DNA from: Psychrobacter namhaensis
GTDB taxonomy: Bacteria; Pseudomonadota; Gammaproteobacteria; Pseudomonadales; Moraxellaceae
Direction: 5' to 3'
DNA: 64,000 nt
Assembly (NCBI RefSeq): GCF_016107545.1
Contig: NZ_JABASS010000011.1
Coordinates: 1-64,000 of the forward strand
The first letter of the stretch is position 1; each line of letters opens with the position of its first letter. Below are positions 9,100-18,117 of this stretch, piece by piece. The notes under the pieces are model-generated. The model searched no databases. It had not been told where the DNA came from and was given only the letters and a program-made list of their open reading frames with translations. The position numbers and the translations under genes are program-made.

Positions 9100-9627
9100 A
9101 TGCTACAGCTGACCACTTACCGCAGTTTACAAGTATTTTTAGTGATAATGGCCGTGATAGGTATGAGTTTTGCCCTGTTTTTTTTGCAGCGCCATCTGGG
9201 GCTTTTACCTTGTCCACTTTGTATTTTCCAACGTATTGGCTTGATGGTCATGGGTGGTTTTGCCCTCATAGCAGCACTATTCAACCCCAAATCTGTGGCT
9301 GTCAGGTTGGGGTTGTGGCTTGGTAGCTTAGCGGGGACTGGCTGGGCAACTGCGGTGGCGGGGCGTCACGTTTGGTTACAGCACTTGCCTGCTGATCAAG
9401 TGCCTTCTTGCGGCCCAGGACTCGACTACTGGCTAGACACCTTACCTATTTTACAAGTATTTAAAGAGGTCTTTGCAGGCTCTGGCGAGTGTGCCGCTAT
9501 TGACTGGACATTTATGGGATTAAGCATCCCTGAGCAGTCTTTGATTTTATTTAGTTTACTACTGGTGGTACATGGTCTGATCTTATGGCGTATCCTGCGA
9601 CCTGCCACCCATAATCGTCTTGCTTAG
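9100..9627 (+). CDS. dsbB: Disulfide bond formation protein DsbB
   Basis: 175-residue inner-membrane protein with four hydrophobic segments (roughly residues 10-30, 42-60, 66-85 and 145-165). The first periplasmic loop carries the redox motif CPLC (LLPCPLCIFQR), and the second loop carries the other pair in SCGPGLDYW and GSGECA. DsbB reoxidises DsbA and passes electrons to quinone. I choose the ATG at 9100; the frame opens one codon earlier at a TTG. No dsbA is in the window, but a DsbC-like isomerase is encoded at 18896-19975. Confidence 0.95.
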   Translation: MLQLTTYRSLQVFLVIMAVIGMSFALFFLQRHLGLLPCPLCIFQRIGLMVMGGFALIAALFNPKSVAVRLGLWLGSLAGTGWATAVAGRHVWLQHLPADQVPSCGPGLDYWLDTLPILQVFKEVFAGSGECAAIDWTFMGLSIPEQSLILFSLLLVVHGLILWRILRPATHNRLA

Positions 9628-10092
9628 TAGCAAATTAGAATTCACATGGGTTTTCCGCTATAATCCTCTATCGCAGCAGACATGAGTGATATCCTCCTTC
9701 CTGTCTGTGTTGAGGTAAGCCCCTATTAAGCGCGGCTGCCAACCTTTATTAATCAGATCTACTGGTTGGTTGGGTAGTCAGCCTGACCTTTTAGATAGTT
9801 TGTCCATAACAAAAAAACCACAGATATAGCGATAGCTCTTGCTATCTTGACATAGCCTATGGGCCTTTTGTTTGAACAATGGGGTTTAGTTACGCAACCC
9901 TTTTAACCGCTAAGCTTGAGACTGTTGGTAACATCCTCTTAACGATAAAAATTTAAATGACGTTATTAAGTTTGCAACCTTTGGTTCTTTGAAAACTTAT
10001 ATATTCTATTATCTTGCATTTTTGACAACAGCGTTGTGTTGCCGATAGTATAGATAACCTTTAGACACACTGTTTTAAAAACTGTTTTTGGT
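9628..10092. other. 465-base gap between dsbB and the NlpE-like gene
   Basis: Contains the structured RNA candidate described separately and, at 9882-9904, a weak hairpin GGGTT / AACCC followed by TTTT. The NlpE-like gene promoter should be at its right end. Confidence 0.45.
9665..9835 (+). ncRNA. Candidate structured small RNA (possibly 6S-like)
   Basis: A TATAAT hexamer at 9659-9664 would start transcription near 9671 or slightly before. The following 170 bases fold into an extended rod on paper: closing stem CTATCGC (9668-9674) with GCGATAG (9829-9835); a local hairpin CAGACA / TGTCTG (9677-9682 with 9702-9707); and an apical stem GGCTG-CCAACC (9734-9744) with GGTTGG (9768-9773) and CAGCC (9779-9783), separated from the closing stem by a large internal loop. 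A rod with a central bubble is the shape of 6S RNA, but I cannot match conserved 6S sequence with confidence. The -35 region is poor. No ORF explains the conservation of these pairings. Confidence 0.3.
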
Positions 10093-10752
10093 ATGACCAT
10101 GATATATTTTGCGCCTATTCGCTCTATCCCTCTGACTGTCATTAGACGCGTTGGCTGCTCTTTGCTTGCGTTACCGATTTGTTTGCTGCTTGTTGGCTGC
10201 GACAGTGCCTCATCTAATGCCAATAAAGGCGTGGCGACTACCTTTGCTCCTGTGAGTAATTCAGCAGACTCTGATTTACAAAGTGCCGCCGTGCGCTTGC
10301 AAGATAGTAGTGTGGGTCAAGTGGAGTCTGATAGCGACTGGGATACAGGGGCCGATGGGCAATCGCTCATTGCTGCCGCCCAGTCTCAATCAAGCAATGA
10401 GGCGTATACGCAACAGACGCTGGTGGGATCAGACACGCCTAGCAGTAGCGCTCTACAGGCTACGTTAATGGGCGATTATGGGGGCATGGTTCCTTGTAAC
10501 TCCTGTGCTAATATCGATGTTACCTTAAACTTGTTTGCTGACGGCTCAGTGCTAAAGACCAGTATTTATAACTATCCTGAAACACCACGTGCGCCGCTAT
10601 TGGAGTCTGGTGTGTATCGCCAAGACAACAATATCATTACCATTGTCTATGAAGACAAAAACATTGAGACTTACTATATTCAAGACAATCATCTCGTGTT
10701 AATGGATGAGTACAAAAACCTTGACAGTGACTATACCCTATCGCGTAAATAA
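10093..10752 (+). CDS. NlpE-like (copper homeostasis/adhesion) lipoprotein
   Basis: 219 residues. The N-terminus has a hydrophobic stretch ending in a lipobox, LLLVGC, so Cys36 is the predicted lipidated residue. A long Ser/Gln-rich spacer (about 37-125) follows. The C-terminal domain (about 125-219) reads GDYGGMVPCNSCANIDVTLN and continues with LFADGSVLKTS, matching the NlpE N-terminal domain including its CxxC pair. NlpE is an outer-membrane lipoprotein that signals surface contact and copper or secretion stress to the Cpx system; no Cpx genes are seen here, so function is inferred from the domain only. The long disordered spacer is unlike the E. coli protein. It ends in a good terminator. 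Confidence 0.75.
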   Translation: MTMIYFAPIRSIPLTVIRRVGCSLLALPICLLLVGCDSASSNANKGVATTFAPVSNSADSDLQSAAVRLQDSSVGQVESDSDWDTGADGQSLIAAAQSQSSNEAYTQQTLVGSDTPSSSALQATLMGDYGGMVPCNSCANIDVTLNLFADGSVLKTSIYNYPETPRAPLLESGVYRQDNNIITIVYEDKNIETYYIQDNHLVLMDEYKNLDSDYTLSRK

Positions 10753-11098
10753 GACAGTAGCAGCATAGACAATGAGACAGCCAGTCAGAAAAAATAAGCG
10801 TCTGCAAATTTGTGGTTAGCCGTTATAAGATAAGGGTAAATCAGTCATATTGATGAGAAGAACAACGCCTACACGCTAGGCGTTTTTTATTGGTCATCTA
10901 ACGGTGTTTACTTTACAATGAGTGCCTGTTGCCACACTGGTATGCTAGTGTCTGTTTGCACTTTTTAAGACAGACAATAGCCAGTGCTGATGATAGTTAG
11001 ACAGCAGACCTCCGACCATTGCCAGCCCTTGAATGCTGCCAAAGTTACGGGGAACTCTGCCCTTTTACTCCTTTCATTTAAGTTCGTACGGAACGTCT
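10753..11098 (+). other. 346-base gap before mpl
   Basis: Carries the NlpE-like gene terminator and no recognisable gene. Confidence 0.45.
10863..10889 (+). terminator. Terminator after the NlpE-like gene
   Basis: Stem AACGCCTA / TAGGCGTT with loop CACGC, followed by TTTTTT. Confidence 0.9.
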
Positions 11099-12586
11099 AT
11101 GCATATTCACATTCTTGGTATTTGTGGTACTTTTATGGGCTCACTGGCGCTACTGGCCCGTGCGCTTGGGCACACTGTCACAGGCTCAGATGCCAATGTT
11201 TATCCGCCCATGTCCACCCAACTTGAGAATGCGGGCGTCACGATCGAAGCAGGCTATCTGATAGAGCATTTACAGCCGGCACCAGATTTGGTGGTCGTCG
11301 GTAATGCCATGAAGCGTGGCATGGATGTCATCGAATATATGCTAGACAAAAACCTACGCTACACCTCAGGGCCGCAGTTCTTATCTGAGCAAGTGCTACA
11401 ATCGCGCCATGTGATCGCTGTGGCGGGTACTCATGGTAAGACAACGACGACGACCATGCTCGCTTGGATACTGCAATATGCCGGCATCGACACTGGATTT
11501 TTGATCGGCGGTGTCCCCTTGGTCGATACCACTGACGCACGCCTACAGCAAGTCTTCGCACACAGCAGCTATTTGGGTGCAGAAAAAAACAGTGATGATA
11601 ACTCAAAGACGGGGTATTTTGTCATTGAAGCGGATGAGTACGACTCTGCGTTTTTTGATAAGCGTTCAAAGTTCGTTCATTATCGCCCGCGTACCGCTAT
11701 TTTAAATAACCTTGAATTCGATCATGCTGATATTTTTGCTGATCTCAACGCGATTCAGACCCAGTTTCATCACATGGTGCGCATGATACCCAGCACTGGC
11801 AAAATCATCATGCCAGCCGCGACCATCAGTTTAGAGGACACCTTAGCAAAAGGGGTTTGGACCCCCATTTGGCGTACAGCAGTGATCGACTCTACGGTGC
11901 CTGAACCGACTACAGAAGATAGCTCCCTAACAAACAGTAGTGACTGGCAAGCGGAGCTGTTAAGTAAAGACGGTAGTCAGTTTAAGGTGGTTTTTGCAGC
12001 TGATACTAATGAAGTAGCCATTGTAGATTGGTCGATGAGCGGCATACATAATGTGAACAATGCATTGGTGGCGGTGGCTGCAGCCTATAACGTTGGGGTC
12101 AGTGTTTCGACTGCTTGTGCCGCGTTATCTGCGTTTGCTGGTATCAAACGTCGCATGGAGCTGATTGGCAATGTAAACGACATCTTAGTCTTTGATGACT
12201 TCGCCCATCACCCCACTGCTATTATGACCACCTTAGACGGCGCCAAAAAGAAACTGGCTGGTAGACGTATCTGGGCAATCATTGAGCCGCGTAGTAACAC
12301 CATGAAAATGGGCATTCACCAACACAGTCTAGCTGAGTCTGCCGCGCTCGCTGACCACACGCTTTGGTATGAGCCTACCGGTCTAGAATGGGGTCTAAAA
12401 GAAGTCATCGAACAGGCCACTGCCACAAATAGTGAGATTGGCCATCAGCAAGTGCTCTCTAGTGTCGATGCTATTATCGAGCACATCAGCACACATGCGC
12501 AAGCAGGCGATGCGATAGTGATTATGTCGAATGGTGGGTTTGAAGGTATTCATCAGCGTCTCTTAACTGTGCTACGTCGCAAATAA
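11099..12586 (+). CDS. mpl: UDP-MurNAc:L-Ala-gamma-D-Glu-meso-DAP ligase (murein recycling)
   Basis: Mur-ligase family protein, 495 residues from the chosen ATG. The N-terminus MHIHILGICGTFMGSLALLA, then GHTVTGSDANVYPPMSTQLE, is nearly the signature of Mpl. The ATP loop is AGTHGKTTTTTML (about residue 113), and further motifs are EADEYDSAFFDKRSKFVHY, LNNLEFDHADIF and DDFAHHPTAI. Mpl ligates the recovered tripeptide to UDP-MurNAc, recycling wall peptide in the cytoplasm. The frame is open 22 codons upstream, but homology begins at MHIHILG. It is somewhat longer than the E. coli enzyme owing to an insertion around residues 265-300 (TVPEPTTEDSSL region). It stands alone, with its own terminator. 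Confidence 0.94.
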   Translation: MHIHILGICGTFMGSLALLARALGHTVTGSDANVYPPMSTQLENAGVTIEAGYLIEHLQPAPDLVVVGNAMKRGMDVIEYMLDKNLRYTSGPQFLSEQVLQSRHVIAVAGTHGKTTTTTMLAWILQYAGIDTGFLIGGVPLVDTTDARLQQVFAHSSYLGAEKNSDDNSKTGYFVIEADEYDSAFFDKRSKFVHYRPRTAILNNLEFDHADIFADLNAIQTQFHHMVRMIPSTGKIIMPAATISLEDTLAKGVWTPIWRTAVIDSTVPEPTTEDSSLTNSSDWQAELLSKDGSQFKVVFAADTNEVAIVDWSMSGIHNVNNALVAVAAAYNVGVSVSTACAALSAFAGIKRRMELIGNVNDILVFDDFAHHPTAIMTTLDGAKKKLAGRRIWAIIEPRSNTMKMGIHQHSLAESAALADHTLWYEPTGLEWGLKEVIEQATATNSEIGHQQVLSSVDAIIEHISTHAQAGDAIVIMSNGGFEGIHQRLLTVLRRK

Positions 12587-12916
12587 CGCCCCAAATAACA
12601 GCGAGACATCCCTTGATTTAGACAAGAGCGTAGCTTTGTCATAGACGAGTTACGCTTTTTTATTCTCGGGTTTTGTGATTGTCTTTCTACTGATAGAAGA
12701 CCTCATAACTAACGACGCTAGCGGTTTTGTAACTGTCGCTACCTTTGTAACCTTTCATTTACTTATCCTCTCTGCACATTAGCAAATCCCTGCTTTTTCT
12801 CACATAGCTCATACATTGGTAACATTTCGCGCTTACCTTTACGCCTATGCAGTGCTTACAATGTATTTATCAAAATTAGCAAAATATGATGAATGATAAT
12901 AAATTAGGAGAATAGA
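12587..12916 (+). other. 330-base gap between mpl and the GlsB-like gene
   Basis: Carries the mpl terminator and an A+T-rich region (12870-12905) leading into the strong GGAG ribosome-binding site of the next gene. Confidence 0.45.
12627..12663 (+). terminator. Terminator after mpl
   Basis: Short stem AGCGTA / TACGCT with an 18-base loop, then TTTTTT. The long loop makes it less certain than the others. Confidence 0.6.
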
Positions 12917-13171
12917 ATGAGCTTTATTTGGATGATTATCGTAGGTTTGGTCGCAGGTCTATTAGCACGTGCCATTAAGCCTGGCAGTGACCCTATGGGC
13001 TGGATAATGACCATTGTACTGGGTATCGTTGGTGCGTTGTTGGGCGGCTTTCTTGCAGGCCTCATCGGTATCGATGCGGATGGCGGCTTTACGGGTCTGA
13101 TCTTCTCAGTGATTGGTGCCATCATCCTACTTTTCTTGTATGAGATGATCGTCAGCAAACGCGGCGTATAA
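12917..13171 (+). CDS. GlsB/YeaQ/YmgE family stress-response membrane protein
   Basis: 84 residues, almost wholly hydrophobic, with three predicted membrane helices (about 2-18, 28-50 and 57-77). Glycine-rich helices (GLVAGLLARAIKPG; GIVGALLGGFLAGLIG) and the RAIKPGSDPMGW turn match the GlsB/YeaQ/YmgE (transglycosylase-associated) family. Members are induced by general or envelope stress, but their biochemical role is unknown. A strong GGAG ribosome-binding site precedes the ATG. It is monocistronic, with its own terminator at 13204-13232. Confidence 0.9.
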   Translation: MSFIWMIIVGLVAGLLARAIKPGSDPMGWIMTIVLGIVGALLGGFLAGLIGIDADGGFTGLIFSVIGAIILLFLYEMIVSKRGV

Positions 13172-13203
13172 GTGCTTGCTACACATCAGCTGAATCAAAA
13201 ACA

Positions 13204-13232
13204 GAAAAGCCTTGCGGATTGCAGGGCTTTTC
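13204..13232 (+). terminator. Terminator after the GlsB-like gene
   Basis: Stem GAAAAGCCTTGC / GCAGGGCTTTTC (one wobble), loop GGATT, short T-run. Confidence 0.8.
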
Positions 13233-13376
13233 TCTGTTGAGTTTGGCTGATATTGTTCGACCTTCGCCAGCCAAAAAAGTGTGATCTAGGCGGGAAAGTA
13301 TTGATAAGCATTACTTTTGTCCCCATTTATCTTATAATATCAACCCTATTTTATCCTTATCATTGAGGTGAGCGTT

Positions 13377-13931
13377 ATGGCATTACTCCCTATCTTAAAT
13401 TACCCAGACCCGCGCTTGCGCACCATTGCCAAGCCTGTCAAGGAAGTGACTGCTGAAATCAAAACCTTAATCGCTGATATGATTGAGACCATGTATGATG
13501 CCCAAGGTATTGGTCTGGCGGCCAGTCAGGTGGACCATCATATTCAACTCATTGTCATGGATTTATCTGAAGATAAAAATAGCCCTAGGGTGTTTATTAA
13601 CCCAAAAGTGACGCCGCTGGTAGAAGAAAAACAACCGTATGAAGAGGGTTGTTTATCGGTACCTGATGTCTATGATAAGGTCGAACGTCCGAATAAAGTA
13701 CGTATCGAAGCGTTGGATGAGAATGGTGAAAAAATTGATGAAGAAGTAGAAGGCTTACTGGCGGTATGTATTCAACATGAAATGGATCATCTAAATGGAG
13801 TAATATTCGTCGATTATTTATCACGTCTAAAACAAACGCGTGCTCGCGATAAAGTGCGTAAAGTCATCAAGATACGTGAAAAACAAGGCGAACACACAGC
13901 AGATAAACAGCCGCAAACCACCAATTCTTGA
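13377..13931 (+). CDS. def: Peptide deformylase
   Basis: 184 residues. All three deformylase motifs are present: GIGLAASQV (about residue 43), EGCLSVP (about 88, metal-binding Cys) and QHEMDHLNG (about 130, HExxH metal site). It removes the formyl group from nascent protein N-termini in the cytoplasm. I place the start at ATG 13377 ([12 protein letters not shown]) because GAGGTG sits at ideal distance upstream; a GTG three codons earlier would put this element inside the gene. The C-terminal tail after residue 160 is Lys/Gln-rich. In many gammaproteobacteria def is joined to fmt and rsmB; here fmt-rsmB are near 62 kb and def stands alone. Confidence 0.95.
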   Translation: MALLPILNYPDPRLRTIAKPVKEVTAEIKTLIADMIETMYDAQGIGLAASQVDHHIQLIVMDLSEDKNSPRVFINPKVTPLVEEKQPYEEGCLSVPDVYDKVERPNKVRIEALDENGEKIDEEVEGLLAVCIQHEMDHLNGVIFVDYLSRLKQTRARDKVRKVIKIREKQGEHTADKQPQTTNS

Positions 13932-14103
13932 TCGGGCTTTTATTTAGCGCTCTTGTCATATAAAGCGAGTGTTACATCAGCCAATTGGCTCATAGGCTTA
14001 AATTCATAAGCTTAGATTCATAATGGCATGAGGCAATAAAATAGTGATGTGACCTCGCTTTAATTCTCTAACATATATTTTTCTTCATTAAAGGTTTTCT
14101 ACC

Positions 14104-15285
14104 ATGACCATGATCAAAATTGACCAATATTTTGACCCTGCCGGCTGGCAGAAATTCACCAAAGCGGCTGAAGGTCGCGAGACGCCACTTTTGGTAGTGG
14201 ACCTAAACCGCATTAAAACCAAATATCATGAAATGGTTGGTTTTTTCCCTACTGCCAAAATTCATTATGCGATGAAGGCCAGTCCTGCGGTCGAAGTCAT
14301 CGATCTACTTGCTGATCTTGGCTCAAACTTTGACTGTGCGTCAATTTATGAGCTTGATAGAGTGCTCGACTGCGGAGTGGATGCGTCACGCATCTCTTAC
14401 GGTAACACCATCAAAAAAGCCGAACATGTCAAATATGCATTTGATAAAGGCATCACTTTATATGCAACCGATTCAGAAGCAGATTTAAAAAATATCGCAA
14501 AGCACGCTCCAGGGTCAAAAATCTTTGTGCGTATCTTGGTGCAAGGGTCAGAGACCGCTGAATGGCCATTGTCACGCAAGTTTGGTTGCCACCCTGATAT
14601 GGCGATTGAGCTGTTGATTCAAGCTCGCGATTTGGGCTTGGTGCCTTACGGCATCTCGTTTCATGTGGGCAGTCAGCAAAAAGATGTCGCTGCTTGGGAT
14701 GATGCGCTGGCCAAGGTCAAATACATGTTTGACTGGATGAAAAATGAAGAAGACATTAAGCTACAAATGATTAATTTGGGTGGCGGTTTTCCAGCCAACT
14801 ACATCAGTGAAGTGAATCCCATCAAGGTCTATGCAGAAGAGATCAATCGCTATCTGACGGATGATTATAATGCCGAAGACATGCCTGAGATTATTCTTGA
14901 GCCAGGACGTTCATTGGTTGGCGGTTCAGGGGTGTTGGTCAGTGATGTGGTCTTGATTTCTCGTAAATCAAATACGGATTTGACGCGCTGGGTGTATACG
15001 GATGTAGGCTTGTTCCAAGGCTTAATCGAGACATTGGGTGAATCCATCAAGTATCCTGTTTATACGCCAAAGATGGAAACGTCCACCAGCGAAGGTACGG
15101 TGGTATTGGCAGGCCCCACCTGTGATTCAACTGACATCATGTACGAAGAAGCAGGCTATCAGCTACCTGAAGAGCTGGAGATTGGCGATAAAATCTTTTG
15201 GTTGACGACGGGTGCTTATACCAACTCTTACTCATCGGTTGAGTTCAATGGTTTTCCGCCATTAGAAGTGGTTTACGTTGACTAG
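14104..15285 (+). CDS. Fold-III PLP-dependent ornithine/lysine decarboxylase
   Basis: 393 residues of the alanine-racemase-fold (group IV) decarboxylase family. PLP-binding Lys in HYAMKASP (about residue 58), then SNFDCASIYEL, the ISYGNTIK loop, SFHVGSQ, the phosphate-binding LGGGFPA, LEPGRSLVG and the catalytic-site GPTCDSTD near residue 338. Such enzymes decarboxylate ornithine and/or lysine to putrescine or cadaverine in the cytoplasm as dimers. Motifs distinguish it from diaminopimelate decarboxylase, whose substrate-binding residues differ, but ornithine versus lysine preference cannot be read by eye. It is monocistronic and followed by a very strong terminator. Confidence 0.9.
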   Translation: MTMIKIDQYFDPAGWQKFTKAAEGRETPLLVVDLNRIKTKYHEMVGFFPTAKIHYAMKASPAVEVIDLLADLGSNFDCASIYELDRVLDCGVDASRISYGNTIKKAEHVKYAFDKGITLYATDSEADLKNIAKHAPGSKIFVRILVQGSETAEWPLSRKFGCHPDMAIELLIQARDLGLVPYGISFHVGSQQKDVAAWDDALAKVKYMFDWMKNEEDIKLQMINLGGGFPANYISEVNPIKVYAEEINRYLTDDYNAEDMPEIILEPGRSLVGGSGVLVSDVVLISRKSNTDLTRWVYTDVGLFQGLIETLGESIKYPVYTPKMETSTSEGTVVLAGPTCDSTDIMYEEAGYQLPEELEIGDKIFWLTTGAYTNSYSSVEFNGFPPLEVVYVD

Positions 15286-15324
15286 TTTCCAATCATTGAT
15301 TGGTTTTTCATAACTGGCATTAAT

Positions 15325-15364
15325 AAAAAGCGCGGCACTGTATATCGCAGTGCCGCGCTTTTTT
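15325..15364 (+). terminator. Strong terminator after the decarboxylase gene
   Basis: Stem AAAGCGCGGCACTG / CAGTGCCGCGCTTT with loop TATATCG, then TTTT. Confidence 0.93.
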
Positions 15365-15551
15365 GTGTTTGACCCTCTCACCAGCCAGCAACTACTGTAC
15401 TCTTAGAGAAATTAGAACCAAGGCGGTTTGGCGTATATAGCCAATAATCAAAGCCATCATATTACTAAGCGTCGCTATCAGCCCTCCTCTAAATTGATTC
15501 ACGTGCCATTCCTCATGATGAGTAAATCAGTACAGCCATAACTAGAAAACC

Positions 15552-16382
15552 CTACTCATTTAAGCCTAAAACATCCTGCATGTTATATTGCCCAGCTGAT
15601 TGCTGAATGACCCAAGTGGCAGCACGTACCGCCCCAGCAGCAAAAGTCATCCGCGCTCGTGCACGGTGGGTAATCTCAACGACTTCGCCATCGGCAATAA
15701 ACATCACGGTGTGATCGCCAATGATCTCGCCTCCACGAATGGCATGAATACCAATCGTCCCTGCTTCGCGCTCGCCCGTTTGACCTTCTCGGCCATACAC
15801 GGCCACGTCTTTTAGTTGCTGTCCACGTGCTTCTGCAACGGCCTCTGCCATCATATACGCTGTACCTGATGGGGCATCGATTTTATGTTTGTGATGGGCT
15901 TCGATGACTTCTACATCAGCCTCTTCTCCAAAGGCTTTGGCAGCCATTGCTAGTAGCTTTAATGACAAATTGACGCCTGTTGAATAGTTACCGGCGTAAA
16001 CAATGGCCACGTTCTCACTGGCTTGTGTCAGTACTTGCTCTTGCTGCTCATTAAAGCCCGTGGTACCGATAACCATAGCGACTTTGTGCTCAGCACAAAT
16101 TTGCATGTTTTGTTCAGTGGCATCAGGCAAGCTAAAGTCAATCAAGACGTCGATGGCGTCTACTACCGATTTTAAATCGTCGACTATCTCTACGTTTAAA
16201 CAACCGATCGCCGCGACTTCGCCCGCATCTGCGCCAACGAGGCTTGAGCCTTGACGTTCAATTGCAGCTTTTAGCGTCGTTTGGGGGTTGTCATTGATGG
16301 CTTCGATGAGCATACGCCCCATACGTCCACCCGCACCGATTACCCCTACCTTGATAGATTGATGACTTACTTGCTCACTCAT
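15552..16382 (-). CDS. dapB: 4-hydroxy-tetrahydrodipicolinate reductase
   Basis: 276 residues. Rossmann nucleotide-binding motif VGVIGAGGRMGRM at the N-terminus, the IGTTGF segment around residue 105, and the DapB signature EAHHKHKIDAPSGTA (about 158-172) holding the catalytic His-His-Lys cluster. It reduces hydroxy-tetrahydrodipicolinate with NAD(P)H in the lysine/DAP pathway, which also supplies peptidoglycan DAP used by mpl above. It lies downstream of dnaJ on the same strand, a common gammaproteobacterial order, but a strong dnaJ terminator stands between the two, so dapB probably has its own promoter. Confidence 0.95.
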   Translation of the reverse strand: MSEQVSHQSIKVGVIGAGGRMGRMLIEAINDNPQTTLKAAIERQGSSLVGADAGEVAAIGCLNVEIVDDLKSVVDAIDVLIDFSLPDATEQNMQICAEHKVAMVIGTTGFNEQQEQVLTQASENVAIVYAGNYSTGVNLSLKLLAMAAKAFGEEADVEVIEAHHKHKIDAPSGTAYMMAEAVAEARGQQLKDVAVYGREGQTGEREAGTIGIHAIRGGEIIGDHTVMFIADGEVVEITHRARARMTFAAGAVRAATWVIQQSAGQYNMQDVLGLNE

Positions 16383-16484
16383 ATTTTTATCCTACGCCCT
16401 TTATAGTTAATACCGTTGTTTTTAAACACTGTTTGTCGTAAGTTTAGCAAATATCGCCCCATGAATGGTTTTTTATACCACCAA

Positions 16485-16521
16485 TAAAAAGCCCAAAGGT
16501 TTCACATGGAGCCTTTGGGCT
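16485..16521 (-). terminator. Terminator after dnaJ
   Basis: Stem AGCCCAAAGG / CCTTTGGGCT. On the minus strand it is followed by TTTTTATT, so it ends dnaJ transcription before dapB. Confidence 0.9.
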
Positions 16522-16555
16522 AGTATGCTAAACAAATCTCTGTTAGACAGGACTT

Positions 16556-17689
16556 TTAGTCAAACAAGTCGCCAATCTTTTTAAAGAAAGACTTTTTATG
16601 GGGCGATTGCTGATGCTTGCTATCATCATCCAACGTATCTTGGAATTGACGTAGCAGATCTTTTTGCTCACGTGTGAGGTTCACGGGCGTCTCGATGACC
16701 ACACGGCAAATCAAATCGCCTTTCATCGTCGTACGAACTGGCGTTACGCCTTTACCCCGTACACGTAGCAATTTGCCACTTTGGGTCCCTTCGGCAACTT
16801 TGATTTTTACTTTGCCATCTAAGGTTGGGATTTCAACTTCTTTACCCAATGCCGCATCGGTAATACTCACTGGCACATCCATGTAGAGGTCAGCGCCTTG
16901 ACGAGTAAAGACGTTGTGCGGTTTGACGCGTACTTCGACATACAGATCGCCATTTTGCACACCCGCACCGCCAGCTTCGCCCTCGCCTGCTAGACGGACG
17001 CGATCCCCATCATCAACGCCTGCTGGGATAGAAACCTCTAGCGTGCGTGATTTGTCCTTCACCCCATTGCCATGACAGTCAGGACAAGGGTTTTTGATTT
17101 GTTTACCCGTGCCGCCACACTGCGGGCAAGCTTGTTGAACCGCAAAAAAGCCTTGTTGCATACGAACTTGGCCTTGCCCATGACACATCTGACAAGTCAC
17201 GACATCAGAGGCATCTTTTGCCCCTTTACCATCACAAGTGTCACAAGGCGCAGGGGCAGTAAAACTGATTTCTTTTTTGCAGCCGCGTACCGCTTCTTCG
17301 AGCGTCAGCTCAATCACATAACGTAGGTCTGACCCACGACGCGAACGCCCACCGCCGCCACGCGACTGACCAAAGATATCACCAAAGTTACCAAAGATAT
17401 CGCCAAAGATGTCTTGGAAATTGCCGCCGCCTGCACCGCCAAAGCCGCCACCGCCCATGCCATTTTCAAAGGCAGAGTGACCCATACGGTCATAGGCTGA
17501 ACGTTTTTCTTCATCACTCAGTACTTCATAAGCCATTGACGCTTCTTTAAATTTATCTTCTGCATCAGGGTCATCAGAGTTACGGTCTGGGTGATATTTC
17601 ATCGCCAGCTTGCGGTAAGCCCGCTTAATCTCTTTGCTATCAGCCGTCTTGCTGACACCTAACACTTCATAAAAATCGCGCTTACTCAT
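16556..17689 (-). CDS. dnaJ: Chaperone protein DnaJ
   Basis: 377 residues, type I DnaJ. J-domain with HPD in MKYHPDRN (about residue 33), a Gly/Phe-rich linker (about 75-125), then four CxxCxGxG zinc repeats ([32 protein letters not shown]; about 150-210), followed by C-terminal substrate-binding domains ([24 protein letters not shown]). It stimulates DnaK ATPase and presents unfolded proteins to DnaK. dnaK and grpE are not adjacent: the region upstream is a 428-base gap. The C-terminal tail is basic ([12 protein letters not shown]). Confidence 0.96.
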   Translation of the reverse strand: MSKRDFYEVLGVSKTADSKEIKRAYRKLAMKYHPDRNSDDPDAEDKFKEASMAYEVLSDEEKRSAYDRMGHSAFENGMGGGGFGGAGGGNFQDIFGDIFGNFGDIFGQSRGGGGRSRRGSDLRYVIELTLEEAVRGCKKEISFTAPAPCDTCDGKGAKDASDVVTCQMCHGQGQVRMQQGFFAVQQACPQCGGTGKQIKNPCPDCHGNGVKDKSRTLEVSIPAGVDDGDRVRLAGEGEAGGAGVQNGDLYVEVRVKPHNVFTRQGADLYMDVPVSITDAALGKEVEIPTLDGKVKIKVAEGTQSGKLLRVRGKGVTPVRTTMKGDLICRVVIETPVNLTREQKDLLRQFQDTLDDDSKHQQSPHKKSFFKKIGDLFD

Positions 17690-18117
17690 GGGCTCTCCTA
17701 TCGTCTTTACAGTCTACCGGCCAGTCGATTCATTAACCCTAATCCATCCTCTCTAACCTCCCACCATCGCACTCTAAGGTTTCACATGAAACATAGTAGA
17801 AGATAAGGGGAAAACGAGAAGATAACGTATGAATCTATAAGCGAATACGGCAGGATGCTGCTTAGCCAAATCAATTATTAAAAGTTTGCGCTATTTATGG
17901 AGATGGCACAGCGATTTATCAAGCGCTTAGGCAGGGAAAGTGTGAGTTAGGATGAGATAGCCCATACAAAAAGGTTTTATTAAGAAATACACAAAGGTTT
18001 TCGTACCGTCATAACGGTCAGCCATGCTAGTATTTATCGCCCTGTTTATTGTTGAATAAACACTGCGGTTCATATTTACCTTCAAAGCCATTAATTTGTG
18101 ATAAGGAATCGATTGTT
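17690..18117. other. 428-base divergent gap between dnaJ and the DUF2939 gene
   Basis: Must contain the dnaJ promoter. One parS-variant palindrome lies at 17778-17793. I did not find a clear sigma-32-type promoter by eye and see no gene. Confidence 0.4.
17778..17793. other. parS-variant palindrome
   Basis: GGTTTCACATGAAACA: the parS palindrome with central CACATG instead of CACGTG. Confidence 0.5.

Noticed and set aside
11033-11098. Longer N-terminus for Mpl
   Set aside because: The family homology begins exactly at MHIHILGICGTFMG; the upstream residues have no similarity and no better ribosome-binding site.
16498-16513. GTTTCACATGGAGCC in the dnaJ terminator, resembling the parS variant
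   Set aside because: Only one half of the palindrome matches; it is part of the terminator hairpin loop.
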